Assembly: GCA_001599755.1 (NCBI GenBank)
Contig: BCHX01000003.1
Location: 4,549,782 to 4,613,781 of the forward strand
Direction of reading: 5' to 3'
Length of the DNA: 64,000 nt
Source of the DNA: Gliomastix tumulicola
Taxonomy: Eukaryota; Ascomycota; Sordariomycetes; Hypocreales; Bionectriaceae
Both the position numbers and the translations under genes were made by a program. Shown one piece after another: positions 54,601 to 64,000 of this stretch. Every line of letters starts with the position of its first letter. Position 1 is the stretch's first letter. Below the pieces are notes generated by a model. It worked only from the letters and a program-made list of their open reading frames with translations, did no database searches and had not been told where the DNA came from.

Positions 54601-56147
54601 ATGAAGGCCAACTTCGGATCCTTCCTCGTCGCCGCCCTGGCCACCGCCGCGGCGGCCGAGAAGATCAACACCGCCCAGTTCGACGAGGACTACCTCCGCG
54701 CCTCCAACGCGCCCAACGCCGTCTCCATGTCCGTTGTGCGCGGCCGCAAGGTTGCCCTGCGCGAGAAGCAGATCGCCAACGGCGACTTCGCCGTCGACCG
54801 CTACGAGCTCGCCTCGGCCACGTCCTGCGAGGACGGCAAGGCTGGCGAGTACTCGTGCAACAACGTCGACCTCCGTGGCTTCCTGCGCCACCAGGACGTG
54901 GGCAGCCGCACCCGTGAGGGTAACGACGTCTGGGGTGAGTGAAAAAGAATCCGCACAGGCACTTATTTGCTTGTATGAACGTGAAGACTGACTTTTCTCT
55001 CTCTTCTTCTTCTTCTTCTAGGCTGGACTGATTCCGCCACCGGCAAGGAGTACGGTCTCCTCGGCCAGACCGACGGCACTGCCTTCGTCGAGGTCAAGCC
55101 CGACGGCAGCCTGAGGTACGTCGGCCGTCTGCCCACGCAGACCGTCGCCTCCGTCTGGCGCGACATCAAGGTCATCGGCAACTACGCCTACATCGGCTCC
55201 GAGGCCGCCGACCACGGCCTCCAGATCTTCGACCTCACCAAGCTCCGCAGCGCCGACCCGGCGAACCCGCCTACCTGGTCCCCCAGCCGCGACCTGACCG
55301 CCCACTTCGCCGGCTTCGGCTCCAGCCACAACATCGTCGCCAACGAGGAGACGGCCCTCATCGCCGCCGTCGGCACCGCCATCAACCTCAAGTGCCGCGG
55401 CGGCCTCTGGATGGTCGACGTGTCCAACCCGCGCCGTCCCCAGGACGCCGGCTGCGTCTCCTCCGACGGCTACGTCCACGACGCCCAGTGCGTCATCTAC
55501 AGGGGCCCCCAGGTCGCCTACCAGAACAAGGAGATCTGCTTCAACTACAACGAGGACGCCCTCACCATCGTCGACATCAACCGCCGCTCGATGCCCCGCC
55601 AGCTCTCGCGCACCACCTACAACGGTGCCACCTACACCCACCAGGGCTGGACGCTGAGCGACGACCACAAGTACCTGCTGCTCGACGACGAGCTCGACGA
55701 GCAGGAGATGACTGGTCCTGCTGCCGACCAGCACACCACCACCTACATTGTGGACATCCAGGGTACGTTTCAACTCTCCCCGATACGCTCACCTCTGAAT
55801 TTCTCTTGACTAACACCTTGGCAGACCTCACCTGGCCCGTCTTCCGCGGCGTCTACAAGTCCCCCCAGAAGTCCATCGACCACAACCAGTACACCGTCGA
55901 CGGCCTCTCCTTCCAGGCCAACTACGGCTCCGGCCTCCGCATCGTCAACGTCACCTCCATCGAGCAGGACGACACCGGCGCCCTCTTCGAGGAGGCCGGC
56001 TTCTTCGACATCCACCCGGAGGACGACGAGGTCGGCGGCGAGGCCGAGTTCTACGGCGCCTGGTCCGTCTACCCGTACTTCGCCTCGGGCAACATCCTCG
56101 TCAGCTCCATCGAGCGCGGCATCTACTCGCTGCGCTTCACCGGTTGA
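54601..56147 (+). CDS. secreted LVIVD-repeat-type (choice-of-anchor B-like) beta-propeller protein
   Basis: Three exons, 54601-54934, 55022-55762 and 55825-56147, give 465 aa. MKANFGSFLVAALATAAAA is a signal peptide, so the protein enters the secretory pathway. The body has repeated blocks of the kind YAYIGSEAADHGLQIFDLTKL, GGLWMVDVSNPRRPQDAGC, ALTIVDINRRSMPRQLSRT and LRIVNVTSIEQ. These match LVIVD repeats that fold into a propeller; fungal members are annotated as choice-of-anchor B or 'regulatory P domain' proteins. There is no catalytic motif. Conserved acidic patches (LLLDDELDEQE, DIHPEDDEVGGEAEFYG) may bind calcium. The codons are strongly biased to C/G at the third base and the intron-1 acceptor has a long CTT tract, both signs of high expression. 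Confidence 0.8.
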
Positions 56148-56225
56148 GGGTGCGCGGGGAGGAAACGCAGGTCGCCGCCCCAGTGATTTGATGATGAAAA
56201 AAAGTAATGATGTTGAAGATGGACG

Positions 56226-56241
56226 TATATATATATATATA
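56226..56241. repeat. (TA)8 microsatellite in the 3' UTR of the LVIVD-type gene
   Basis: Eight uninterrupted TA units lie about 80 bp after the stop. TA-rich efficiency elements of this kind often precede fungal polyadenylation sites. Confidence 0.6.
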
Positions 56242-56347
56242 AGTCTTGAATAATAATGACGCGAGACCGCGCGGCACAAACACCTGAGATGCTCCTGTCT
56301 TCTGTAATGTGATTATCCCAAGCTGTGTACACCTTTTGACGCGATTA

Positions 56348-58327
56348 TCAGTGTAACATTATAGCGTTGACCTTGTATCCCCTCCTGATGAGTTCTTCTG
56401 GCCGTAGTCTAGGATCACTCCAGGTGACCAACTCTCCCTTCCCGTCATTGTACCAATACGGCCATCCATCCTCGTCCTCGCCCTCCTCCCAGCCGCTCGG
56501 AAGCTCGATCCCCACCACACGAGGATCCTGCTTCTGCCACAGGAGCCCTTCCTTCTTGAATGTTGGCCCCGGCTGTCCGACATCCATGACCGCTCGCCAG
56601 CCCTCGGGAATCTCGCCACAGACAGCCTCGCCCATGGAGAAGCGCGGGTGATACGACGGGCCTACCACGTGAAATCCCCCCTGAACTGGTCGTAGGACTA
56701 TGGTGTTACGGAAGCCGAGTACCGTATATATCAGATCGCCAGGCTTGGTGTGGTTCGAGGCGGCAACGAGATAGCCAGACCTGGTTCTGAAGAAAGACCT
56801 CCCAGGCAAGAACTCCTGCAGCGAGGCCAGTGCCCTGTTCTCGTCGACGAGTGCGGTGGCATCTACATCGACAGACCTAGCCCATTGCTTAAAGACAGCA
56901 GCCGTGCGGGCCACCCGTCGGTAGTTGATCCATTCCACCAGCTCAAAGGTCCTGCCCGTGACGAGACTTGCCGTGAGAGCCTCCAAGCGGTCCTGCTCCC
57001 AGGTTTCTATATCGGTGCCGAGGAAGTGAAAAAGGACGTCACGAACGATGGCCCTCAGATGCTCCTCCGACGGGTCCTCAGCGCAAGTGGCAATCCTCTC
57101 CAGAATCCCATCGCACTCAATCCCATAGACCTCCAGCTTGTCTTTATCTACAGTCTTGAAGACAGCCTCCGAGTCCCCAGAGGCATACGTGTAATCGAAC
57201 CGGCCCTGGGGCAGTCTCTGATGCAGGTCCGGGACCCAGGTCGGCTTGGCGGCCAAGTCGCAGAAATCAAGCACAGCCAGGCGTTCGTTGTGCTCGGCCG
57301 ACTTCAGCACCATGTCACGGTACACGTCCTTGGCATCGAGCGTATAGTCGGGCTTGATAGTCGCTGCGAGGTCCAGATCGATCATACCCAGCAGAGCATA
57401 GACCCTATCGCGGTCATCTGAGCAGAGGCACTCCTGAGTGTAGCTGATGGCGCTGTAGAGGCTGCGGAAGGCCTTCATCCGTCTGAATGTCGAGACGACG
57501 GTCAGATTCTGGCGGAAGACTTCCGTGTCAGATGCCGGCAACGTAGGGAGTGTCTCCTTGCTCCGGATCATGGACACGGCACCGAGAAGCTGCGTCCAGA
57601 GAATCTCCTGATCGCCAACGACGACCAGGGCTCCCTCGTTCGCTAGCGTGATCTCTTGCCGTATCCAGAGACGCCTGAACCATGACCGAATCAGCAGATC
57701 TGCTACGGCTTGCCATTGGTCCTGTGAGAATGGAAGCTTGCTTCCCTGTCCACGGAAGACCGGATCCGCGTCCTCTCTGAATGTAATCATATTCCGGGCG
57801 GCGTCATCCCGGAGACTGGAGTAATCGAGCTGGGATCCGGCGTGGCGGAGGGTCTCGACGGCGAGGCGGCTGTTATGAGACTCGGTCCCTAGCCAGACGA
57901 TGACTCGTTTCGTGTACGTGTATATGTCGCCCATGAGGAGGACCTGTGATGCGCGCTCCTGGATATCGCCCTGGTTGATGCAGATCGAGTCACACCATAA
58001 CTGTCGAGGCTCGGATACGTGGCGAAGCTGGCGCAAAGCCGCAACGAGATTGGACCCGATGGCGACGACGCTGGGAGACGATGGCAGAGTGCTTGGAGGA
58101 GGAGGAGGAGGAGGAGGAGGAGAATCGTGGGTGAGCGTGATGAGCTCCGGGTTGGACTGGTCTCCCCATGTGTACGAGAGGGCCTCGAACTCGGGCTTGG
58201 CGCCATCTTTTGGAGCGAAGCGGACAGTCGTCAGATGCCCCGTTAACGGATCGCCATAGTTGGCGGGATAGAGTGTCAGGACTCTGATTTGGTCTGAAGA
58301 AAGCTGGCTGTAGACGAAAGTTGTCAT
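56348..58327 (-). CDS. HET-domain protein with C-terminal WW-like domain
   Basis: A single exon of 659 aa from the ATG at 58327; the open frame extends 18 codons further up. The HET domain (~45-200) has FEALSYTWGDQSNPE, QLWCDSICINQGDIQERASQV and MGDIYTYTKRVIVWLG, all canonical. DDRDRVYALLGMIDLDLAATIKPDY follows. Between the first two blocks lies a nine-proline run from a GGA repeat. At the C-terminus (~609-641) LPSGWEEGEDEDGWPYWYN and then VTWSDPRL resemble a WW domain: two tryptophans 23 residues apart, an aromatic cluster and the closing proline. WW domains bind proline-rich ligands, so the fusion could link recognition to a partner or to the protein's own proline run. This is inference. 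Confidence 0.82.
   Translation of the reverse strand: MTTFVYSQLSSDQIRVLTLYPANYGDPLTGHLTTVRFAPKDGAKPEFEALSYTWGDQSNPELITLTHDSPPPPPPPPPSTLPSSPSVVAIGSNLVAALRQLRHVSEPRQLWCDSICINQGDIQERASQVLLMGDIYTYTKRVIVWLGTESHNSRLAVETLRHAGSQLDYSSLRDDAARNMITFREDADPVFRGQGSKLPFSQDQWQAVADLLIRSWFRRLWIRQEITLANEGALVVVGDQEILWTQLLGAVSMIRSKETLPTLPASDTEVFRQNLTVVSTFRRMKAFRSLYSAISYTQECLCSDDRDRVYALLGMIDLDLAATIKPDYTLDAKDVYRDMVLKSAEHNERLAVLDFCDLAAKPTWVPDLHQRLPQGRFDYTYASGDSEAVFKTVDKDKLEVYGIECDGILERIATCAEDPSEEHLRAIVRDVLFHFLGTDIETWEQDRLEALTASLVTGRTFELVEWINYRRVARTAAVFKQWARSVDVDATALVDENRALASLQEFLPGRSFFRTRSGYLVAASNHTKPGDLIYTVLGFRNTIVLRPVQGGFHVVGPSYHPRFSMGEAVCGEIPEGWRAVMDVGQPGPTFKKEGLLWQKQDPRVVGIELPSGWEEGEDEDGWPYWYNDGKGELVTWSDPRLRPEELIRRGYKVNAIMLH
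58095..58121. repeat. (GGA)9 microsatellite encoding nine prolines
   Basis: Nine GGA units (TCC on the coding strand, read in the CCT/CCC frame) give the run of nine prolines within the HET domain of the minus-strand gene. Length changes in steps of three would keep the frame. Confidence 0.8.
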
Positions 58328-59249
58328 GATTTGCTGCGAGCGTAGGAGAGAAAGAAGTGCCTCACAATTCAGACCCCGCACTCGAGGTGATTGCCCACAT
58401 CTTCTTCACTTGCTGTCACACACAAGGCCACCCACACAGCTTCATCACCCAGCTCACACACGAAGTCAAGAGAATAATCACAGCAAGTGCCATACTCCTT
58501 AATGACGGGAATGTACTGTATTTGAATAATCTTTTCACACAAGGACGGAAAGACGTGAACGTATCAGCCCTGCCTCCCGTATTTGGAGGATCATGTCAGC
58601 GGGCGAGGAAGACACGGTAGCATCTGTATATTTCTGATTGTTCATCCTTTGCGGTGCTTAGACCAGCTGTCCTAGAGTAGGAGATAAAAGACTGCCAGAG
58701 ATCTGCCCCCCAAGATGTATGATGCGGCCGTGGGTCTTACGGCCAGATCTAGGATCACTGGACTAGGTAAAGGCGAGAGCGACAAGACTTTGCTAACAAG
58801 GATTGCAAGATAACACTCTTGTCGGGAAAGTGAAACAAAGAAGATGGCTTTCTAATATAAGGCCTGTCACTGTCAGCAGAGAGCACCCTCTGGAAGAAAC
58901 ATGGCAGGAATAGACTTGGGCAGACACTGGATCTCGTCAGTCCCACGTTATAATCATTTCAGTCTCCTATCAAGAAATTAGCACTGGCAAACGGGAAAGA
59001 AAATAGAAGGATAGTGGGGCAAGTTGAGGCAGTGTGGTAGGTTACGTAGGTGAGTGGCAGATATTTCTACGCGTTTGGTCCCTCGCGTTTGTTATTCTCT
59101 TCTCTTCTTTCTCTCCCAGCCCATCAACACCCAACCCATCGTCAAGTAAGTATAAACATAAAATCTGCACTCATCCACGCCTATTCTAGATGATTCCCTA
59201 ACTAACCATTGTAAATTTAAACAAGACTTCCCAAACCAACGCCCGCAAG
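58328..59249. other. divergent promoter region
   Basis: This lies between the HET-WW gene (minus) and the gene at 59250 (plus). A probable 5' UTR intron of the latter starts at the GTAAGT near 59146 and ends at the TTTAAACAAG near 59225, with CTAAC between. No ORF is supported. Confidence 0.35.
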
Positions 59250-59876
59250 ATGATGAACCGGGTGACGCAGCGCGGGCTGCAGTACATTTTGGCGGTGATG
59301 GACCGCCGCCCGGCGCCGTGGCACTGCGCCTGGATCGAGGCCCGTGACTCGATCCAGGCCCTTGCCAACCATCCTGGCCTGGAGTTCGTGGCGGGGCCCG
59401 TCGTCGTGGCCATCATCGACACCGCCTACCAGGCGCACAGGGAGGACTACTACCACATGCAAGAGGTAGGCGCTCGTCGGGGGGTCGCGGCCCTGGTCGC
59501 GGACGGGGAGGGCGAGCTCGTCGGCAGCCTCGTGCAGGCCATCTGCCGCCTGCTCGGGGTCGACGACGGGCGGGATGGCCCGGCGTTCCGGGCGTGGGAC
59601 GAGGGCTTGCGCGAGCGCATGGAGGCGCGGGTGGCGCCGGAGTACGTGTTCGCCCTCCAGGCCCTCCACGCCGCGTGCCTGGGGCTGGAGCGCTCCTGGG
59701 ACACTGGAATCGCGAGGGACCGGCGCCCGTGGGCCAGGATGATCCAGCGGCTTGTCGCCGACCGCTGGAACCCTCTCGCGAAGACGGGTGGCACCCCTGG
59801 CCAGCTCACCGGCCATATCTTCTTCGAGCTCAGCGACAGCGAAGAGTTCTCCTTCGATGGCCATGATCGCGACTAG
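59250..59876 (+). CDS. unknown protein, probably truncated by an in-frame TAG
   Basis: A single exon of 208 aa, strongly GC3-biased, starting MMNRVTQRGLQYILAVMDRR. It is a globular, helical protein with tryptophans and long amphipathic helices (PEYVFALQALHAACLGLERSW, WARMIQRLVADRWNPL). No signal peptide, membrane helix or domain is recognised. It stops at TAG 59874-59876, after SDSEEFSFDGHDRD. The same frame then stays open for 65 more codons with a coherent acidic tail. So the gene may have been longer, may be read through, or the TAG may be a sequencing error. See the separate entry for the tail. Confidence 0.6.
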   Translation: MMNRVTQRGLQYILAVMDRRPAPWHCAWIEARDSIQALANHPGLEFVAGPVVVAIIDTAYQAHREDYYHMQEVGARRGVAALVADGEGELVGSLVQAICRLLGVDDGRDGPAFRAWDEGLRERMEARVAPEYVFALQALHAACLGLERSWDTGIARDRRPWARMIQRLVADRWNPLAKTGGTPGQLTGHIFFELSDSEEFSFDGHDRD

Positions 59877-60074
59877 GAGAACGATCAAGACATGGAGGAA
59901 GACGAGCACGATCCCTACGATCCCGAATGGGCACCAGATGAGATGCCCGACATCCCCTACGACGACCCCAACGCTGAGCACGACACACCGGCGCCTCACG
60001 GCCAGCCCTACGACCAGGAGGTCATCACCATCTCCTCCGACACGTCCTCAGACGACGATTACGATGAGCTTTGA
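59877..60074 (+). other. in-frame acidic extension after the TAG, with a SUMO-interacting-motif-like end
   Basis: Sixty-five codons in the same frame as the preceding gene run to TGA at 60072-60074. The sequence is rich in D, E and P (EEDEHDPYDPEWAPDEMP) and ends QEVITISSDTSSDDDYDEL. VITI followed by serines and aspartates is the form of a SUMO-interacting motif. An ATG at 59892 could start a separate 60-aa protein, but continuity of frame and base use favours one original gene. No GT...AG pair around the TAG would remove it. Confidence 0.5.
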
Positions 60075-60710
60075 GAACAGCGATGTCAAGGGCGGAGGAC
60101 TTCTACCGTGAACTCTGGGATAGTTCCATCTACAAACACGACGACACCTGAATCCCATGAGCAGCCTCGCGCCACGCAAACACCTCTTGTGAGTAATTTC
60201 ACCCGCCTCTCTCCCAACAGAAACGATCCGCTAACAACAACACAGCTTTGCCACAGTCTTCGATCTATCTTGGCCTCTCTCTCTCTACTCACTCGAAACC
60301 ACGCACCCATCCCACACAAGACCAAGAAATTAAGACTCGCACATCGTACTTGAGGGACCAACTCTTCTCTGCTGCAAACAGCAGGTCCACGAAAACATCT
60401 GCCCTTCACGAGACGGAATATGGTTCGAAAGAAGGATTTCAGCCCGGAAAGTGGAGGACTGCAGCATTCGCAAGAAGAAGAGGTTCTATTCGTTGAAGTG
60501 TCATGGAAGGCACTCTTTCTATTTTCTTTCAAGATGTTTTTCTACCTTTTCGAAGTTTGCGCAAGGAGGGATTGCACGCTACCATTTGCTCTCAAGGATT
60601 CGGATTCGAATCACAGCTATGGAAAAATTCAGTTGTGATTCTCTACAATAAACAGGCGTCGCTTAGAAGCGCGTATCGCAATCTCAAACACCGAGCCTCC
60701 TGCTCATACT

Positions 60711-62495
60711 CTAGTTGATGTACACCCTCCCTTCCCATGCTTCAAGCACTGGCCGCCCATTCTTAATCCGACCCTCGTTACTTAGAGTTCCGACGAGAAG
60801 TTGAGGCTCTCTGTCTAGTGAAACGCTTAGATCCGGGCCGAGCCTCTCCTCCCTGGACATATTGAGCACAACGACCGCCTTCTTCCCTGACTGCGCGTCC
60901 GCCTTGACGTAGGAGAATACTGCTTCGTCCTCTGGGTCGAGAAGCCTGAAAGACCCGTGAACGAAGACGTCAGCATGCTGCTTCCGCAGCTTCAGCATCT
61001 GCTTGTAGAAGGTCAGCACTGAGGCTGGGTCCCCGCGCTGCCGAGCGACGTTGATATTTCTGTAGTTGTCATGAACCCTCATCCACGGCTCCCTAGTAGG
61101 GTCGGGTGCTGTGAAGCCCGCGTATGGCGAGTCATCCCACTGGAACGGGATGCGGGAGTGATCCCTCGCGAGGGTGCGTAGACCGTGTAGCGTGGCGTCG
61201 ATGCGCGCTTGGTCTCGTGAGTCAACAGCTTCAGCGAAGAAGTTGACGGCCTCGATGTCCTTGTATTCCTCGATCCCCCACGACGCAGGCATGTTTGTCA
61301 TGCCGATCTCCTGCCCCTGGTACAGGAATAGCGTGCCCGTGAGCGTGGCCTGCCAGAGCGCAATGGCCCTCGCGGAGCGTCGCCACAGCTCAGGCGTCGA
61401 CGTATCTCCAAAGCGGCTCACCGCACGCCCATTGTCGTGGTTCTCGCAGAACACCGTCGTCCACGCGTCAGTGCCCTCGATGAAGCTCTGCCACGTCTCC
61501 GTCAGGCTCTTGAGCCTCGACAGCGGGAACGGCTGGTAGATGTACTTGCCGCCCAGGATATTACCCGTCCCGAGGCGGATGACGGAGAACTCGAAGACCA
61601 TGTCGAGCTCCTTGGCCGCCTCGGACACGTAGGGGATGACCTGGGACGGGTGCGGCGTATTGGACAGCTCGCCCACGGAGACGGCGCCGTAGGGAGCCAG
61701 GGCCTCGCGCGTCATCTCGCGGATGAACTCGTGGATGCGCGGGCCGTTGCACCACATCTCGGGCGCGGGCTGGTGAGGCAGCGACGGGTCGGTGACGGGC
61801 GCGTCGACAAAGTCCTGCCGCTTGGAGTACTTGTTCACGGTATCGATGCGGAAGCCGTCGACGCCGCGCTCGAGCCAGAAGCGCATCGTCTCCTCGTAGA
61901 TGGCTTCGCGGCAGTCCGCGTTCTCCCAGTTCAGGTCCGGCTGGTCTGGCGCGTATAGGTGCAGATAGTACTCGCCCGTGTGCTTGTCCCAGGTCCAGGT
62001 CGGGCAGGCGAAGTAGCCCCTCCAGTTGGTCGGCGGGCGCCGCTGGCCGTCCTCGTCGTACCGCGCCGGCTTCCAGATGTACCAGTCGCGCTTGGGGTTG
62101 TCCCGCGACGAGCGCGACTCCTTGAACCAAGGGTGCTCCATCGAGGTGTGGTTGACGACGAGGTCGAGGATGACCTTGATGCCCCGGTCATGCGCCTCGT
62201 GCACCAGCGTGTCGACGTCGTCGATGGAGCCGTACGGCGCGTAGATCTTCTGGTAGTCCGAGACGTCGTAGCCCATGTCCTTCTGGGGGCTCTCGAAGAT
62301 GGGCGACACCCAGATGACGTCGACGCCCAGGTCGGCGAGATAGTCGATCTCGGATATGAGGCCTGGCAGGTCGCCCCAGCCGTCGCCGTTGGAGTCCTTG
62401 AAGCTGGCGGGATAGACCTGGTAGAAGGTGGCGTCCTTCCACCAGGCGTGTTTGCCTGCGAAGCCGTTCTTGGTGTCCCACGTCAACGAGCCCAT
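60711..62495 (-). CDS. GH13 alpha-glucosidase (maltase/oligo-1,6-glucosidase type)
   Basis: A single exon of 594 aa from MGSLTWDTKNG at 62495; the 32 codons above it are not conserved. The four GH13 blocks are present: DLVVNHTS, GFRIDTVNKYSK (nucleophile D), SVGELSN (acid/base E) and FCENHDNGR (transition-state D). The opening WWKDATFYQVYPASFKDSNGDGWGD and DVIWVSPIFESPQKDMGYD are the hallmarks of fungal intracellular maltases. There is no signal peptide, so the enzyme should act in the cytosol on imported maltose or isomaltose. No maltose permease or MalR-like regulator lies in the window. Confidence 0.92.
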   Translation of the reverse strand: MGSLTWDTKNGFAGKHAWWKDATFYQVYPASFKDSNGDGWGDLPGLISEIDYLADLGVDVIWVSPIFESPQKDMGYDVSDYQKIYAPYGSIDDVDTLVHEAHDRGIKVILDLVVNHTSMEHPWFKESRSSRDNPKRDWYIWKPARYDEDGQRRPPTNWRGYFACPTWTWDKHTGEYYLHLYAPDQPDLNWENADCREAIYEETMRFWLERGVDGFRIDTVNKYSKRQDFVDAPVTDPSLPHQPAPEMWCNGPRIHEFIREMTREALAPYGAVSVGELSNTPHPSQVIPYVSEAAKELDMVFEFSVIRLGTGNILGGKYIYQPFPLSRLKSLTETWQSFIEGTDAWTTVFCENHDNGRAVSRFGDTSTPELWRRSARAIALWQATLTGTLFLYQGQEIGMTNMPASWGIEEYKDIEAVNFFAEAVDSRDQARIDATLHGLRTLARDHSRIPFQWDDSPYAGFTAPDPTREPWMRVHDNYRNINVARQRGDPASVLTFYKQMLKLRKQHADVFVHGSFRLLDPEDEAVFSYVKADAQSGKKAVVVLNMSREERLGPDLSVSLDREPQLLVGTLSNEGRIKNGRPVLEAWEGRVYIN

Positions 62496-64000
62496 GATGA
62501 TGATGATGACGACGACAGACGCAAAATTCGGGACGAAGCTGTGGTCAGATGCTGTGCAAGGGGAGAGGTGTGCAGAACGAGAAAGACCCAATTGATCGAG
62601 GACGGCTATCCGGCCTTACTTGTAGCATTCGTTCCCCCCTTTTCATGCATGCCAATGCATACGAGGACCACGACGAAATGGTGTGGGAGCGATTGTCAGA
62701 TTTTCGACGTGGGACGGAGTGACAGACGGGCGCGAGCGGGCGTTGGAATGGACCCAGCAGATGCAAGAGTTCCTCCACTGCGCGCTCCGGCGATGTACAG
62801 ATGCGTCCGCATCGCCAAGGAAGGGGCATTCTCGTACATACACGAGGAGCATCCGGGCGGAGCTGGCATCCGCTTATCTCCTTCGTGCTGCAGCTGCCGA
62901 TATCTGGCTCTCTTGTCGCACCGTCAATATTCTCTCGAGGAAGCAGCGATGACATGGACGACAGTGGTTTAGTGAAGGCGGAGTCTCCGCCGGCGACAGG
63001 AGCACTAGAGACAGGGAGCTGCGTGGGTGGCATGATTAGCTGATTCTTGTCCCTGACCGACAAGATATCGGATGTCCTCTCGGATCACGGAAGAGACCCT
63101 ATTCGCCGGGAGGACACTCCTGTTCTCCCCCGCAGACCCCCAAAGGCCCCGACTTCGACCTTGACGTCCGCGAGGAGGATTACGCTCGGTTCAAGCCGTA
63201 GATATCGCAGCATTCAATGATGCCGAGTGGAGAGAGCCCAGCCAACCGGGACGATAAGCAATTTATTTTTCCTGCTGCCAAGCGGGGGAAAACAGGATTT
63301 TCCACAGACGCACACACACGTGCTATGGGTCTTCCGGTCGCGACCAGGTATACTGACTGTCCTTAGATTCCTGCTCATGAAATGCATGGGCTGTTGGTCG
63401 CTCCGCTCATTGTCCCCAGCAGGAAGAGCTTTAAATCGCGTTAGTTCGCTGATAGCTCTCCTCCGAGCGAGCCTTTATCTGTTATTAGCTGACGAATGTC
63501 GCCTCAAGGCATTCTTTGTGTCCACGCCCACGTTCTTGGCCATACGAAAGCTTGCACCTTGCCTCGAAGAACAAAAGATATTGGCAACAAATCCGCGCCT
63601 CAGGGACCCATCGGATTCGGGCTCTCTTATGACGGCCGAGAAAAGATGACATTGTAGCTGCAAAGAAAGACGCGACTTGAACCCTTAAGCCCTTGGACGT
63701 TTGATATGTAGTTACTGCCGTTTAAAACATAGCGAACAGTCTGTTGAGGTTCATACGATGCTCCCAAGTCATACATAAGGCTGATATCATTATCAATTGA
63801 TTCTTCCCGCGGTAACTTGTTGCAATCCCTATGAAGAAATAGCCCACGATATCAATCGCCTCTTCGCCAGATGCTTTCACGTAAGTCCCTCGCCCTTCCT
63901 CCGATCCGCCCTGCCTCTTGAGATTCGGAACGCTATGCCTCGGAGTTGCTGTTGGCATGATTAATCTAATAATCCTTTACGGAACCATCCTCGAGTATTT
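62496..64000. other. right-edge region without a recognised gene
   Basis: The 5' flank of the alpha-glucosidase gene starts with ATGATGATG repeats and a GA-rich leader on the minus strand. ORFs at 63227-63649 (plus) and 63722-63958 (minus) show no motif. The latter, which opens MPTATPRHSVPNLKRQGG, might be a real start but lacks support. Confidence 0.3.

Noticed and set aside
55018..55773. Antisense ORF of 251 aa opposite the LVIVD-type gene
   Set aside because: Val/Gly/Asp-rich mirror of a GC3-biased gene, with no domain.
60060..60071. C-terminal YDEL of the tail after the TAG as an ER retention signal
   Set aside because: The protein has no signal peptide, so retention in the ER lumen makes no sense.
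61959..62972. Forward ORF of 337 aa opposite the alpha-glucosidase
   Set aside because: Val/Arg/Asp-rich shadow of the GH13 gene; the minus strand has all four catalytic blocks.
1..64000. CRISPR arrays, rRNA, tRNA, intact transposons or viral genes
   Set aside because: None seen. No regularly spaced repeats, no recognisable tRNA arms with anticodon, and no transposase or polymerase motifs in any long ORF.

Overview
The window comes from a filamentous ascomycete (Pezizomycotina). The genes are split by 49-108 nt spliceosomal introns with GT...AG ends and CTAAC/CTGAC-type branch points. CTG reads as leucine, and the proteins include lineage-typical families: Zn2Cys6 and C2H2/Fungal_trans regulators, HET proteins, a Clr5-ankyrin protein, Dal5-type permeases. 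No rRNA, tRNA, CRISPR or intact transposon was seen. All gene models were spliced by hand from the sequence. Family names rest on recognised motifs; no database search was run.

Left flank (1-16.5 kb): a possible 3' gene end, an Egt2/LolT-like PLP enzyme (859-2288), a bZIP factor (2704-3579), a small acidic protein full of SUMO-acceptor motifs (4308-4879), a Zn2Cys6 regulator (6324-7963), an MFS transporter (8589-10435), an unknown nuclear-type protein (10892-11817), a protein kinase (12881-14523) and a Rieske oxygenase (15071-16466).

Core (17.6-42.05 kb): nine genes match the set described for eukaryotic nicotinate catabolism (hxn) in Aspergillus nidulans. They are an ene-reductase (hxnT), a 2-oxoglutarate/Fe(II) oxygenase (hxnY), a Dal5-type permease (hxnP), a short-chain dehydrogenase (hxnW), a deacetylase-fold cyclic imide hydrolase (hxnM), an amidase (hxnN), a phenol-2-monooxygenase-type flavoprotein (hxnV), a C2H2/Fungal_trans activator (hxnR) and a salicylate-hydroxylase-type flavoprotein (hxnX). 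hxnT/hxnY, hxnW/hxnM, hxnN/hxnV and hxnR/hxnX are divergent pairs, and hxnP stands alone. Together they would take 6-hydroxynicotinate through hydroxylated pyridines and piperidinones to alpha-hydroxyglutarate. The molybdenum hydroxylase of the first step (hxnS) is not in the window. A HET gene and a Clr5-ankyrin gene sit inside the cluster between hxnP and hxnW.

The most notable observation is a shared promoter word, CAAGAGTGGGGGA and close variants. It occurs in every one of the five hxn promoter regions and again upstream of the MFS gene at 8.6 kb; a weaker form lies upstream of the Rieske oxygenase. It is a candidate HxnR operator, and GATA sites lie near it in several of these promoters.

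Right flank (42-64 kb): an alkaline ceramidase (42349-43511), another flavin monooxygenase (44180-45509), a gene-poor stretch with decayed coding sequence (45.5-49.9 kb), an RBR-type E3 ligase (49892-51538), a secreted LVIVD-repeat-type protein (54601-56147), a HET protein with a C-terminal WW-like domain (56348-58327), an unknown protein whose acidic tail is cut off by an in-frame TAG (59250-60074) and a GH13 alpha-glucosidase (60711-62495).
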